Shown here: piece by piece, positions 7,660 through 15,253 of the stretch
Numbering within the stretch: position 1 is the first letter of the stretch
Layout of the letters: every line of letters starts with the position of its first letter
From: an uncultured Meiothermus sp.
Lineage (GTDB): Bacteria; Deinococcota; Deinococci; Deinococcales; Thermaceae
Assembly: GCF_937863175.1 (NCBI RefSeq)
Contig: NZ_CALMCQ010000343.1
Location: forward strand, 1-41,953
DNA length: 41,953 bases
Reading direction: 5' to 3'
Made by a program: the position numbers and the translations under genes
Notes under the pieces: model-generated
The model's input: only the letters and a program-made list of their open reading frames with translations
The model's database searches: none
What the model was told of the DNA's origin: nothing

Positions 7660-8451
7660 CTACTGGCCTTCAGACAGACCAAACACAAACCCCGGCCCCC
7701 CGTTCCACAGGCAGTGATCCACGTTGAAGCAGAGGCCATCGTTATATTCCAGCGGGTAGAGCACCATCTGGGGTGCGTAGCCAATCAGGCTGTAGATGGG
7801 GGTGTGACCGTGCACCAAACGATTGGCCCCCAACTGTCGTAAAAATTCTTCGGTCAGGCCAGTGCCCCCATTGAGGAAAGAAAACCGGCTAGCGAATTGC
7901 TCGGCCAGTCCATCCCAGGATTCGACGTGGTCCGAGCGCAGGATATCGCGCAGGTTGTGGTTGATTTGCTCGAGGCCGTCACCCCATTCCAGGTAGAACA
8001 AACTATCGGCATGCATCAACAGGGTGCCTTCGACCAGGGCCAGGGCGGGGCGGTTTTGCAGCCAGCGAACGTGCGCATCGTTCAAGCGCTCAAAGTCGTG
8101 TTCTTTTCCTCCCACCCGCTGCCAGATTTCGTAGAAGGTCACGCTTTGCCCCTGGCGTTTAAAGCTGGGGATTTCTATATCGGTAAAACGATGCGCGGCC
8201 AGCAACATGGTGTCGTGGTTGCCCAGGAGCGCATGCACGGCGCCACCGGCAGCCTGTGCCGCGTGCTCGAGGCGCATCAAAAGCTCAATCACCCCAATGC
8301 CATTGGGGCCCCGGTCGGTATAGTCGCCCAGAAACCAGAGCTGGGCCTGTCCTCCTGTCCACTCGAGTCTATCGCCCACAAAACCCTCGCGCTGCAAGAG
8401 CCGGATGAGGGATTGAAGACAGCCGTGGGTATCACCGATGGCGTAATGCAC
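7660..8451 (-). CDS. Calcineurin-like phosphoesterase (ApaH/PrpE-like)
   Basis: This is a 263-residue metallophosphatase with the PPP-family motif series. From GTG 8451 the protein begins MHYAIGDTHG, giving the GDxHG metal motif at residues 6-10. GDYTDRG follows at about 38-44, GNHD at about 76-79 and VHGHTP near residue 210. These residues bind two metal ions and hydrolyse phosphoesters. Close relatives are diadenosine tetraphosphatases and Ser/Thr protein phosphatases; which substrate applies is not clear. The GTG is chosen over the ATG at 8469 because TACACT ends 8 nt upstream of it and the conserved domain begins immediately. It shares a very compact divergent promoter with the chromate transporter pair. 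Confidence 0.85.
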   Translation of the reverse strand: MHYAIGDTHGCLQSLIRLLQREGFVGDRLEWTGGQAQLWFLGDYTDRGPNGIGVIELLMRLEHAAQAAGGAVHALLGNHDTMLLAAHRFTDIEIPSFKRQGQSVTFYEIWQRVGGKEHDFERLNDAHVRWLQNRPALALVEGTLLMHADSLFYLEWGDGLEQINHNLRDILRSDHVESWDGLAEQFASRFSFLNGGTGLTEEFLRQLGANRLVHGHTPIYSLIGYAPQMVLYPLEYNDGLCFNVDHCLWNGGPGFVFGLSEGQ

Positions 8452-8459
8452 CGCCGGAC

Positions 8460-8469
8460 AGTGTATCAT
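8460..8469. promoter_or_regulatory. Overlapping divergent -10 elements
   Basis: The ten bases AGTGTATCAT contain TATCAT on the plus strand (8464-8469), 7 nt before GTG 8477, and TACACT on the minus strand (8465-8460), 8 nt before GTG 8451. The two hexamers share bases 8464-8465. Neither gene has a Shine-Dalgarno, so both messages should be leaderless. Confidence 0.5.
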
Positions 8470-8476
8470 CCAGAAC

Positions 8477-9082
8477 GTGAAAGTACCGCTTGGCAAGCTG
8501 TTTTCGGCCTTCGTTCACATCGGGTTGGTGGCTTTTGGCGGGGGCGGCAGTGCCCAGCTCTACCAGGCCATTGTGCTGAAGCGGCGCTGGATGGAGGAGC
8601 GGGAGTTTCTGGAAACCACCGCGCTGTGCCGTATCTTGCCGGGGCCAGTGTTTGCCAACACCGCAGCCCACATCGGGATGCGGCTGGGTGGGGTCGCGGG
8701 TGGGGCTCTGGCCCTGCTGGGGGTTTTGACCCCTGGGGCCATCCTGATGTTGTTGTTGAGCTTTGCGTATGTTCGCTTCGGAGCGGTTCCCGGCTCACTG
8801 GCCGAGAGTGCACTGAACGGCGTTGCGGCAGCCGCCATCGGGTTAATACTGGCCACCATGCTTCGCCAGGCTCCCATTGCGCTGGACTCGCTCAAGGCGG
8901 TGGGCCTGGCCCTGGTGGTGTTTGTGACCTATGGCCTGCTGCACTGGCAGTTGTTGCTGGTACTGCTGCTCTCGGTTCCGGTGGGGATGGGTCTGTACTG
9001 GCAGGAGGCGGCAATAATGCCCGCCGGAGAACCGACAAGTAGCCCGTCAGGCCAGGGGATGGAGGCCGTTGGTCGTGGGTGA
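8477..9082 (+). CDS. chrA: Chromate transporter, N-terminal half subunit
   Basis: This 201-residue membrane protein is one CHR domain. It has the family motifs FGGGGSAQLY (about residues 20-29, usual form FGGP), an LPGP motif in ILPGPVFANTAAHIG (about 53-67) and several hydrophobic helices. Full-length ChrA proteins carry two such domains in one chain; here each domain is a separate gene, as in known short-chain CHR pairs. The pair probably forms a heterodimer exporting chromate or a related oxyanion across the inner membrane. The C-terminal 20 residues after the last helix are polar and low-complexity. GTG 8477 is chosen from the leaderless -10. The 3' end overlaps the start of the second subunit. 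Confidence 0.85.
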   Translation: MKVPLGKLFSAFVHIGLVAFGGGGSAQLYQAIVLKRRWMEEREFLETTALCRILPGPVFANTAAHIGMRLGGVAGGALALLGVLTPGAILMLLLSFAYVRFGAVPGSLAESALNGVAAAAIGLILATMLRQAPIALDSLKAVGLALVVFVTYGLLHWQLLLVLLLSVPVGMGLYWQEAAIMPAGEPTSSPSGQGMEAVGRG

Positions 9083-9596
9083 AACCCTCGAGGTCTTCCT
9101 GGCCTTTTTGCGCTTTGGGGTACTCAGCTTTGGTGGGGGTATGGCCAACCTGCCCGAGATGGCCCGGGTGATCATCGGCAACGGCTGGGTCACCCGCCAG
9201 GAGTTTGCCGATGGGTTTGCGCTGGGGCAGTTTGTACCGGGACCAAACATGCTGGCGGTACTGTTCTACGGACTCGGCGCCGCCGGTCTGCCGGGGGCTT
9301 TGGCGGCCATGCTGGGCATGTTTTTGCCGGGTGCGGTAGGGGCCATGCTGCTGGTGCGGGGCTGGGAATGGATGGCAAAAGCCCAGTGGAGCCGGGCCCT
9401 GCGCAAGGCGCTGGTGCCCATCAGCATGGGCCTGAGCGCCAGCATGGTGCTGGTTTTGATACAACTGAGCGTGGACTCGCTCTTTTGGGGCGGGGTGCTG
9501 GTACTGGCCGGTCTGCTGATTTATCGCGGTGCGAGCGTGGTACTGGTGATTGCCGGTGGGGCCTTGCTGGGGCTCTTGATCGCTTTGGGTTCCTGA
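9075..9596 (+). CDS. chrA: Chromate transporter, C-terminal half subunit
   Basis: This is the second CHR domain, 173 residues, with FGGGMANLPEMAR at about residues 17-29, a QFVPGPNMLAV motif at about 54-64 and four or five hydrophobic helices. It partners with the preceding gene, and the two halves would insert in opposite orientations. The start is GTG 9075, 9 nt after GGAGG (9061-9065); a TTG at 9069 lies only 3 nt from that Shine-Dalgarno and is less likely. It overlaps the upstream coding sequence by 8 nt, so translational coupling is likely. The gene ends 29 nt before the convergent M50-like gene. Chromate is the family substrate; other anions are possible. Confidence 0.83.
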   Translation: MGETLEVFLAFLRFGVLSFGGGMANLPEMARVIIGNGWVTRQEFADGFALGQFVPGPNMLAVLFYGLGAAGLPGALAAMLGMFLPGAVGAMLLVRGWEWMAKAQWSRALRKALVPISMGLSASMVLVLIQLSVDSLFWGGVLVLAGLLIYRGASVVLVIAGGALLGLLIALGS

Positions 9597-9625
9597 GCAA
9601 CTTATTGCCATGCCTAAAGCAGTAT

Positions 9626-10153
9626 TCAGGCCATTAGCCACAGCACCAGGGCAGCGCGGGGCGCCAACAGCACCAGTACCAGGAGAGCCGTCGGCAGCTT
9701 GGTAAGAAACCACATCCCAGAGAAATCTCCCCAGGCGTGACCCGTCCTCAGGGCCATGACCATATCCACCAGCAAATAGGAGGCATCCATTACCAGAGAC
9801 AGGCTTAGAACTGCGAGGGCAAGTCCAGTCCAACCAAGCTGCACCAACGATACCGCTACTATGATGGTGAAAACTGTTTCCAGGAGTAGCCCACCGGCCA
9901 CGAAAAGGTACACCCGCCGGGTAGTAGTCAGGTGCTTCCACACCGTCTCGGCATAGGGGTCATAATCGGTTGGGGAAACCCAGCGATCACCATACCGTAG
10001 CGCAACGTGCTGGGGAAAGGTAAACAAGCGAATCTGCATCTGATGCGCAGGAATTCCCAGTGCCAAACCTGCTAAATAGTGGCCAGACTCGTGTACAGCA
10101 ATGAGCACGAAGATACACACGGCGTAGAAAAGAAAAGTGGCCAGGAACTCCAT
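9626..10153 (-). CDS. M50-like membrane metallopeptidase
   Basis: This 175-residue integral membrane protein has the zinc motif HESGH (His21, Glu22, His25) in the first helix, as in site-2-protease-like M50 enzymes. Hydrophobic segments lie at about 5-20, 80-100, 105-128 and 150-173. A possible third metal ligand is the Asp in VMDASYLLVDM (about 123-133). It is short for the family and lacks a PDZ domain, so it may be a minimal intramembrane protease or an inactive relative. AAGGAG lies 10 nt before the ATG. It is the last gene of the RIO/methyltransferase/GNAT run, 54 nt after the preceding gene, and converges with chrA. The substrate is unknown. Confidence 0.7.
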   Translation of the reverse strand: MEFLATFLFYAVCIFVLIAVHESGHYLAGLALGIPAHQMQIRLFTFPQHVALRYGDRWVSPTDYDPYAETVWKHLTTTRRVYLFVAGGLLLETVFTIIVAVSLVQLGWTGLALAVLSLSLVMDASYLLVDMVMALRTGHAWGDFSGMWFLTKLPTALLVLVLLAPRAALVLWLMA

Positions 10154-10207
10154 TATTAGAACGCTCCTTGCGACCCAGAATACCAGAGCGCCGCGTCGCT
10201 CCCGGGC

Positions 10208-11173
10208 TCATCCTCCGGCCCTGAGGACTTTTGCCAGGTCAATCCAGGCCGGCATCTTCTCGAAGCCGAGGGCCTCGTTGATGGCCAGCATCGAGCGGTT
10301 GACCTGGGCGTTCTCGGTACGCACTGCTGTCTTGCCCAGTTGCCTGGCGTGGGTGAGGGCGGTCACTTTGAGCGCCAGCGCCAGGCCCCGGTGGCGGTGT
10401 TCGCGCCGCACGGTAGTAAAGCCGGTGTTGAGGTCGTTGTCGGCGGGCCGCTTGAAGAGCATCGAGACCCCTGCATACTCACCGTCCTTGACTGCCAGAA
10501 ACCACAGCGCAGGGTCGAAGTCGGGGTTGGAGCGGGTGTTCTCCCAGTAGCGTTCCTGGGTAGGAAAGGTAAACTGCTCTCCCGGCGGCAGCGGTACGTC
10601 GTGGCTGCCCGCGTGGTCAAGCTCATACATTTTGCGCTCGTAGTCGGGGTCGTCCAGCAAATCTGCCAGACTTTGGATCTGGTAGCCCAGATCCCGCACC
10701 TTTTGCAGATCACTGGCCCAGCGCACGGGCTCGAACCGGCTCAGTTCAACCCTGGACTCCCAGACCCGAAACTCCTCGTGATAGCCGCGTTTCTCGGCAA
10801 AGCGCAGCGCCTCTGGCTTGTCGGCACGGGTCGAGGCCAGCAGCTTGATGGGGTTGTGGGAGTGTAGCTCGATCATCATGTGCTCATACAGGGCCGCGCC
10901 GATTCCCTGTCTCTGGTGCTCGGGATGAACGGTCAGGCCCACCCAGAACTTCTGCGGGTGATAGAGCCACTCCATCTGAGAAAACAGCGCGTTTCCCAGC
11001 ATCTCGCCGTTCTGCTCGGCCACCAGCCGGCGCAAGACCAGCCCAGGCTTGAGGCGCCGGTCACCCGCCTCGAGGGTCTCGGGCAGCACGGGGTTGTCGG
11101 GCCAGACGGCGTTGCGAACTCGAGCCAGCTCGGGATAATCGGCAGGGGTAAAGGCTCGAATGGTAAAACTCAT
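10208..11173 (-). CDS. Two-domain GNAT N-acetyltransferase, paralogue 1
   Basis: This 321-residue protein is made of two GNAT folds in tandem, like MshD-type enzymes. The N-domain acetyl-CoA loop is QRQGIGA (residues 87-93) and the C-domain loop is RHRGLALAL (about 260-268), followed by a TENAQVNRSMLAINEALGF ending typical of this group. Both domains look able to bind acetyl-CoA. The ATG at 11173 has GGGAGGAATC in front and overlaps the upstream paralogue's stop by 4 nt (ATGA), so the two are translationally coupled. The frame is open far upstream, but that extension lies inside the neighbour. The substrate amine is unknown: it could be a small molecule, thiol cofactor or antibiotic. Confidence 0.85.
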   Translation of the reverse strand: MSFTIRAFTPADYPELARVRNAVWPDNPVLPETLEAGDRRLKPGLVLRRLVAEQNGEMLGNALFSQMEWLYHPQKFWVGLTVHPEHQRQGIGAALYEHMMIELHSHNPIKLLASTRADKPEALRFAEKRGYHEEFRVWESRVELSRFEPVRWASDLQKVRDLGYQIQSLADLLDDPDYERKMYELDHAGSHDVPLPPGEQFTFPTQERYWENTRSNPDFDPALWFLAVKDGEYAGVSMLFKRPADNDLNTGFTTVRREHRHRGLALALKVTALTHARQLGKTAVRTENAQVNRSMLAINEALGFEKMPAWIDLAKVLRAGG

Positions 11174-12177
11174 GATTCCTCCCGTGCAGTAGCAAGTGTT
11201 GCTGCGGGCATCGCAGCTTCCTCCTTGATAGTCAGCACATAGTCGGCCCAGATGGGCTGCTTCACAAAACCCATGGCCTCGTTGATGGAAAGCATGGCCC
11301 GGTTGTTGGACTCGTTGCCGGTGCGAATTTCCTTGACCCCGCGTTCCCTGGCAAAGCGTATGCCCTTGAGTTTGAGGGCCAGGGCCAGGCCCAGGCGGCG
11401 GTAGGCCCGGCGGGTGCCGGTCAGACCGGTGCCCAGGTAGTCGCCATCGCTCTTCCAGAGGGTGCTCATGGCCACGTACTGGCCGGTCTTGGTGTCTACC
11501 GCAACAAAGTATGCTTCCGGCAGGTAGTAACTGCTGCCAAACACCCATTTGCAGTAGTCTTCGAAGCCAACCTCGCTAATGGCGTCGGGGCGGGGCACGT
11601 CCAGCCGGGCCTCGAGCCAGAGGTCGTAGGATTTCTGCTGGTACTCGGGGTCGCTTTCCAGTTCCTTCAGGCACTTAAGCTCGAAACCCGCCGCCTCCGC
11701 CGCCTCGATTTTTCCGGCATAGGGGGCAAAATCAAAAGCCTGCACATCCAGGCGCGACTCCCAGTATTTCATCTTCTCGAGGTAGCCGAGCTTGTGCAGC
11801 CAGGCGATAGCCGCAGTCTGATCCTCACGGGTGCTGCTCAAAATCGAAATAGGGTCGTGGGGTTCAAGGGCCGCCACCACCTGCCGGTAGAGCGCCTTGC
11901 CAATCCCCTGGCTGCGGAACTCCGGCCTCACCGTCACCCAGGCTGCAAACCTTTGGGGGTGATACATGCCCTCAAACTGGGTGTACTCGCCCACCCCCAC
12001 GATCCGGTGGTCAATTTCAGCCACAAAGCGCCCCCACTTGATCTGGGGGGCATGATCGTCGTCTTCACGCAGGGCGGTTTCGGTATGCGCCTGGTCGGGC
12101 CAGGCGGCGTTGAACACCTCGGCAATTGCGGCATAGTCACGTTCTTCAAATGGGCGAACTACAAGGTTGATGGTCAT
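11170..12177 (-). CDS. Two-domain GNAT N-acetyltransferase, paralogue 2
   Basis: This 335-residue paralogue of its two neighbours has both acetyl-CoA loops: RSQGIGKAL in the N-domain (about residues 88-96) and RRLGLALAL in the C-domain (about 256-264). The ending TGNESNNRAMLSINEAMGF is nearly the same as in the other two copies. GGGAGG lies 5-6 nt before the ATG at 12177. The gene is 33 nt downstream of paralogue 3 and overlaps paralogue 1 by 4 nt. The C-terminal tail is longer than in the sisters and Ala-rich. Tandem duplication is the simplest origin. Function beyond acetyl transfer cannot be given. Confidence 0.85.
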   Translation of the reverse strand: MTINLVVRPFEERDYAAIAEVFNAAWPDQAHTETALREDDDHAPQIKWGRFVAEIDHRIVGVGEYTQFEGMYHPQRFAAWVTVRPEFRSQGIGKALYRQVVAALEPHDPISILSSTREDQTAAIAWLHKLGYLEKMKYWESRLDVQAFDFAPYAGKIEAAEAAGFELKCLKELESDPEYQQKSYDLWLEARLDVPRPDAISEVGFEDYCKWVFGSSYYLPEAYFVAVDTKTGQYVAMSTLWKSDGDYLGTGLTGTRRAYRRLGLALALKLKGIRFARERGVKEIRTGNESNNRAMLSINEAMGFVKQPIWADYVLTIKEEAAMPAATLATAREES

Positions 12178-12210
12178 AGGCTCCTCCCGAACGTTTGAGG
12201 GATACTGGAC

Positions 12211-13146
12211 TTAGCACATAAACTCCCTGCGCAAGAATACGGTGGCGGCTTCTCTGACAAAGCCCAGTGATTCGTTGATGGAAAGCATGGGCCGGTTGAT
12301 CTGGTGGTTGCTGGTACGGATGTAGCGGGCCCCATAGGCCCTGGCAAATTTCGCGGCTCGCAACTTGAGCGCCAGCGCAATTCCCTGGCGGCGGTGGCCT
12401 GGCAGAACGCCGGTTAGCCCGGTTTGCAGGGTTTGGGGGCGGCTGGACTTGAACAGCATGGTCAGGCCCAGCATTTTTTCCCCCTCGAGCGCCATAAAGT
12501 AGCCCTCGGGCAGCAGGTTGGGGTCTTCCACATGGCGCTGCTGCCAGACCTCAAAGGCCCAGGGCACCAGGGGCTCACTAAAGGGCACATCGCGCAGCAG
12601 TTTTAGCTCGAGGTCGTACCAGGCCCGCTGAAAGATGTCCTGGGTATAGGGCAGTTCGCTCAAAGGTTTGAGCTCGATGCCCCTGGCCAGTGGGCGGCTG
12701 AGGGGAGTCGGGTCGAAGTCTGCCAGATCCAGCACCGAGTCCCACCTGCGGTCTACCTCGACAAAGCCCTGGCTCAGATAAAAGCCATACTCGGGCCAGT
12801 TCTCACGGGCCTGGGTCTGCAATTCTTTGGGTTTTAGCCGGGACACTTGTTCCATCAACAAGGCCCAGAGCGCCGGAACCATACCCTCGAGGCCGGGTTG
12901 CACACCGTAGCGCACTTCGTAGGCATGGGCCTTGGGAGCGTTGCGCGGGCTTTCATACTCCGCCACCCCCACTGCCTGCCCCTCCAGTTCAACCATGAAC
13001 CTTCCCAGCACTTCGTCCCTGGCCCGGGTCTTGTCCAGGTGCTGCACCTCGCCTACCGACCGCAAAACCTCGGGATGGGTTTGGTTGAGCACCTCCACAT
13101 AAGCCTGGTAGTCGGCCTCGGAAAAGTCGAATGGGCGGAAATTCAT
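12211..13146 (-). CDS. Two-domain GNAT N-acetyltransferase, paralogue 3, degenerate N-domain
   Basis: This 311-residue paralogue keeps a good acetyl-CoA loop only in the C-domain (RRQGIALAL, about residues 239-247, then TSNHQINRPMLSINESLGF). The N-domain site reads PGLEGMVPAL instead of a Q/R-x-x-G-x-G/A loop, so that half is probably structural or substrate-binding. The ATG at 13146 has AAGGAG 6 nt upstream, inside the end of the methyltransferase gene whose stop is 2 nt away. Tight packing makes cotranslation with the methyltransferase likely. The loss of one active site while two sister genes keep theirs suggests subfunctionalisation after duplication. Confidence 0.83.
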   Translation of the reverse strand: MNFRPFDFSEADYQAYVEVLNQTHPEVLRSVGEVQHLDKTRARDEVLGRFMVELEGQAVGVAEYESPRNAPKAHAYEVRYGVQPGLEGMVPALWALLMEQVSRLKPKELQTQARENWPEYGFYLSQGFVEVDRRWDSVLDLADFDPTPLSRPLARGIELKPLSELPYTQDIFQRAWYDLELKLLRDVPFSEPLVPWAFEVWQQRHVEDPNLLPEGYFMALEGEKMLGLTMLFKSSRPQTLQTGLTGVLPGHRRQGIALALKLRAAKFARAYGARYIRTSNHQINRPMLSINESLGFVREAATVFLRREFMC

Positions 13147-13148
13147 CT

Positions 13149-13889
13149 CTACTCCTTGCGGGCTACAGCCATGTACTCGGTCTCGTCCAGCTCAATCGGG
13201 CGTTTACCCCAGTTGCCCGCCGTGCCGCCCCAGACGTGAAGTTGTTTGAGCCCTACCTCGCGCATCAGCCACTTGAGTTCGCTGGGAAAGAGGCGGCGGT
13301 CTCTGTACTGAAGCCGCATGGTCTTGCCCCCGGCAACCTCCATCGTTTCGTCTTCTATCTCGACCATGCTTACCGGGTCAAAGCGCCCGCGGTGTATGTC
13401 GTCCTGGGTGTACTGGCGGATTTTCGAGTAGGGGTTGAGGGTGGTGAGCACCAACAGCGCACCCGGCTTTAGCGCGGCACTCACGTTGGCAAGGATGGCG
13501 CGGCTGTGTTCCTCGGGGTCGTCGCCCAGGTTGAACAGACCCAAAGCACCTTCGCACAAGCAGATTGCCGCGTCGAAGGTTTTATTGGCTCTGAACAGCG
13601 TTGCATCGCTATGCACCCACTCAACTTCTACACCTGCCGCCTTGGCGTTTTTGCGGGCCTGGGCCAACATTCCCGACGAAATATCCACGCCGGTCACCTG
13701 GTGGCCGCGCCTGGCGAGTTCAATCGCATGCCGCCCGACGCCGCAGCCAGTGTCGAGGATGGTAGAAGCTGGAGGGAGCTGGAACAGCTCGAGTAAAAAA
13801 TCTACTTCTGCCACGGTGTTCCGGGTAAAACCGTTGTTCAGGTATTCGGGTGCGTGTTGGTCGAAGAATTCCTGCCAGATGTGACTCAT
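13149..13889 (-). CDS. Class I SAM-dependent methyltransferase
   Basis: This 246-residue protein has the Rossmann SAM site ILDTGCGVGRH (motif I, about residues 44-54), the acidic motif II end GVDIS (about 68-72), the D-A motif WVHSDATLF (about 91-99) and a LKPGALLVLTTLNPYS post-motif at about 138-153. It transfers methyl from SAM; the acceptor is not evident, and small-molecule or cofactor methylation is more likely than nucleic acid, since no RNA-binding domain is present. The ATG at 13889 overlaps the stop of the RIO kinase gene by 4 nt. The order kinase, methyltransferase, three acetyltransferases suggests that all act on a common target or stress. Confidence 0.85.
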   Translation of the reverse strand: MSHIWQEFFDQHAPEYLNNGFTRNTVAEVDFLLELFQLPPASTILDTGCGVGRHAIELARRGHQVTGVDISSGMLAQARKNAKAAGVEVEWVHSDATLFRANKTFDAAICLCEGALGLFNLGDDPEEHSRAILANVSAALKPGALLVLTTLNPYSKIRQYTQDDIHRGRFDPVSMVEIEDETMEVAGGKTMRLQYRDRRLFPSELKWLMREVGLKQLHVWGGTAGNWGKRPIELDETEYMAVARKE

Positions 13890-15061
13890 AACAACTCTCC
13901 CATGGGGGTGAACGGGGTAGCGTTTTCGCGGGCAGTCTGCCAGACCCTGCGCAGTACCTCAGAGCCTTTAGGGTGTAAGCCCAGGTGACCAAAGGTGCGG
14001 CAGAGGCCGTTCACATCGCGCTCCAGAATCTCCTTGGCGCGGGGGTTCTTATCCCATTCCACCACCTGCGGGAAGTCAATCACAACTGCCTTGCCTTCCC
14101 ACCACAACAGGTTGAAGGTGGAGTAGTCGCCATGCACTTTGCCGTGGGCCAGCATTAAGCCCAGGTTGTGGATGGCCTGCTCCAGTGCATCCTGGGCCTC
14201 TTCTTTGTTCAGCCCAGCTTCACTCAGGCGGGGTGCAGGGCCTTCATCATCGCCAATAAACTCCATCAAGATCACGTTGCCAGCATGGGCGATGGGTCTG
14301 GGCACGGCCATGCCAGCCTGGTGCAGGGCGTGCAGTTGGCGGTATTCCTCCTCTACCCACAGGATGTTCTGCGCACTGACGCCGAACTGGCTGCGCTGGT
14401 CAATGGCCTTCTCGACGCGCTTGTCGCTGATGTAGCGGCCCTGGCGGTAAAGGGCGTCGTTTTTGAAGCTGCGAACGCGGCTATCCACGTAGAGCTTGGC
14501 CGCCAACAGGGGAAAACCCTCAACCACCCCCTCTCCCTTTTGGGGGAGGGGGCCGGGGGGTAGGGGAAGACTCTCAGCCGCTCGCCCCTCCCCTGGCGGG
14601 AGATGGCAGTAGTTGGAGGGGCGGGGGCGAACCAGAGGAGCTGTCTTGGCCGAGGCCCGCACTACGTACAGGGTGGCTTCCTTCCCGCTGCGCAGTTGCC
14701 ACAGCAACTCGCTAAAGTACTCCTTCTCGTACAGCTCTTGCAGGCCGGGGTCGCCAAAGGCGCGGCCCTGTTCCTGGCCGGACTCGAGCAGTTTCTTAAC
14801 CGACTGGCGGCGCGGGGGCTTGCGGGCCTTGCGGTGGGCGCGGTCGGCGAAATACTCGTGGTTATCGGCTTCATTCGAAAGCCAGTCGAAGCTGGAAGCT
14901 CTCAGCTCCTCGTCGAACCAGGTTGCGGCCTCGGAATCGGAAGGGGGTGCCTGGAGAGGGTGCAGACGGGGATTGTTGATAGACATTGGAACCTCAGAAA
15001 TACCAGTAAAGGGGGGCCTGGGATCGGAAGCATGGTTGGTTGAGTTCTGGGCAATTCCCAT
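13886..15061 (-). CDS. RIO1-type atypical protein kinase with repeat insertion
   Basis: This 391-residue protein has a RIO kinase domain: GKEATLYVVRA (glycine-loop region, residues 126-136), catalytic Lys189 in AAKLY, the hinge VILMEFIGD (about 263-271), catalytic Asp312 and Asn317 in HGDYSTFN, and metal Asp329 in VIDFPQ. RIO enzymes phosphorylate themselves or act as ATPases in ribosome biogenesis; bacterial roles are poorly defined. A block of about 49 residues (138-186), encoded by a palindromic GC-rich repeat, separates the glycine loop from Lys189. The N-terminal 80 residues are polar and probably disordered. ATG 15061 has AAAGGAG 6 nt upstream; a second ATG at 14983 would remove 26 residues. 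It heads the operon and lies downstream of a leader ORF and two hairpins. Confidence 0.85.
   Translation of the reverse strand: MGIAQNSTNHASDPRPPFTGISEVPMSINNPRLHPLQAPPSDSEAATWFDEELRASSFDWLSNEADNHEYFADRAHRKARKPPRRQSVKKLLESGQEQGRAFGDPGLQELYEKEYFSELLWQLRSGKEATLYVVRASAKTAPLVRPRPSNYCHLPPGEGRAAESLPLPPGPLPQKGEGVVEGFPLLAAKLYVDSRVRSFKNDALYRQGRYISDKRVEKAIDQRSQFGVSAQNILWVEEEYRQLHALHQAGMAVPRPIAHAGNVILMEFIGDDEGPAPRLSEAGLNKEEAQDALEQAIHNLGLMLAHGKVHGDYSTFNLLWWEGKAVVIDFPQVVEWDKNPRAKEILERDVNGLCRTFGHLGLHPKGSEVLRRVWQTARENATPFTPMGELL
14504..14650 (-). repeat. Palindromic repeat inserted in frame in the kinase gene
   Basis: Bases 14504-14650 encode a proline/glycine-rich stretch (including PLPPGPLPQKGEG) that RIO kinases do not have. 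The DNA is strongly palindromic: CGCCCCTCC at 14583-14591 pairs with GGAGGGGCG at 14615-14623, and CCCCCTC near 14527 pairs with GAGGGGG near 14545. The text resembles dispersed GC-rich intergenic repeats. The reading frame is kept on both sides. The exact borders are estimated from where kinase similarity stops. Confidence 0.7.
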
Positions 15062-15082
15062 TGCAGACTCCTTTCGGAAGCC

Positions 15083-15118
15083 AACCAGAAAGCCGGGGGC
15101 TTTTTGGTTGCCCCCAGC
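15083..15118 (-). promoter_or_regulatory. Mutually exclusive hairpins, attenuator-like
   Basis: In the transcript a GC stem (15118-15110 with 15100-15092, nine pairs including one G-U) is followed by UUUCU, like a weak terminator. A competing stem pairs 15109-15098 (AACCAAAAAGCC) with 15094-15083 (GGCTTTCTGGTT) with one mismatch and would prevent the first. Both lie between the leader ORF stop and the kinase Shine-Dalgarno. Attenuation is inferred from this arrangement. Confidence 0.5.
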
Positions 15119-15137
15119 TCGGATATACGTCGGCGCT

Positions 15138-15215
15138 TTATGGCATTAACGTAACCGTATGGCGGCAAACCACCGATGCGACTCCAAGGGCGGGCAGAAA
15201 GTGGGAGATCATCAT
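15138..15215 (-). CDS. 25-residue leader peptide upstream of the kinase operon
   Basis: A short frame reads MMISHFLPALGVASVVCRHT followed by five more residues and TAA. It is preceded by AAAGGAGGTG (15230-15221), an almost perfect complement of the 16S rRNA 3' end, 5 nt from the ATG at 15215. This is the strongest Shine-Dalgarno noticed in the window. Two in-frame ATGs stand side by side. The stop is 19 nt before the first hairpin arm and 76 nt before the kinase ATG, which fits a regulatory leader peptide. The peptide has no run of one amino acid, so amino-acid starvation sensing is not obvious; a ribosome-stalling drug sensor is an alternative. No family is recognised. Confidence 0.5.
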   Translation of the reverse strand: MMISHFLPALGVASVVCRHTVTLMP

Positions 15216-15253
15216 GGGTTCACCTCCTTTACGGCGGACACTTCAACTGGAGG

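Noticed and set aside
11174-11548. Longer N-terminus for GNAT paralogue 1
   Set aside because: It would lie out of frame inside paralogue 2, whereas ATG 11173 has GGGAGG and begins the domain.
14515-14640. CRISPR-like repeats in the GC-rich part of the kinase gene
   Set aside because: There are inverted repeats but no regularly spaced direct repeats or spacers, and no cas gene is in the window.
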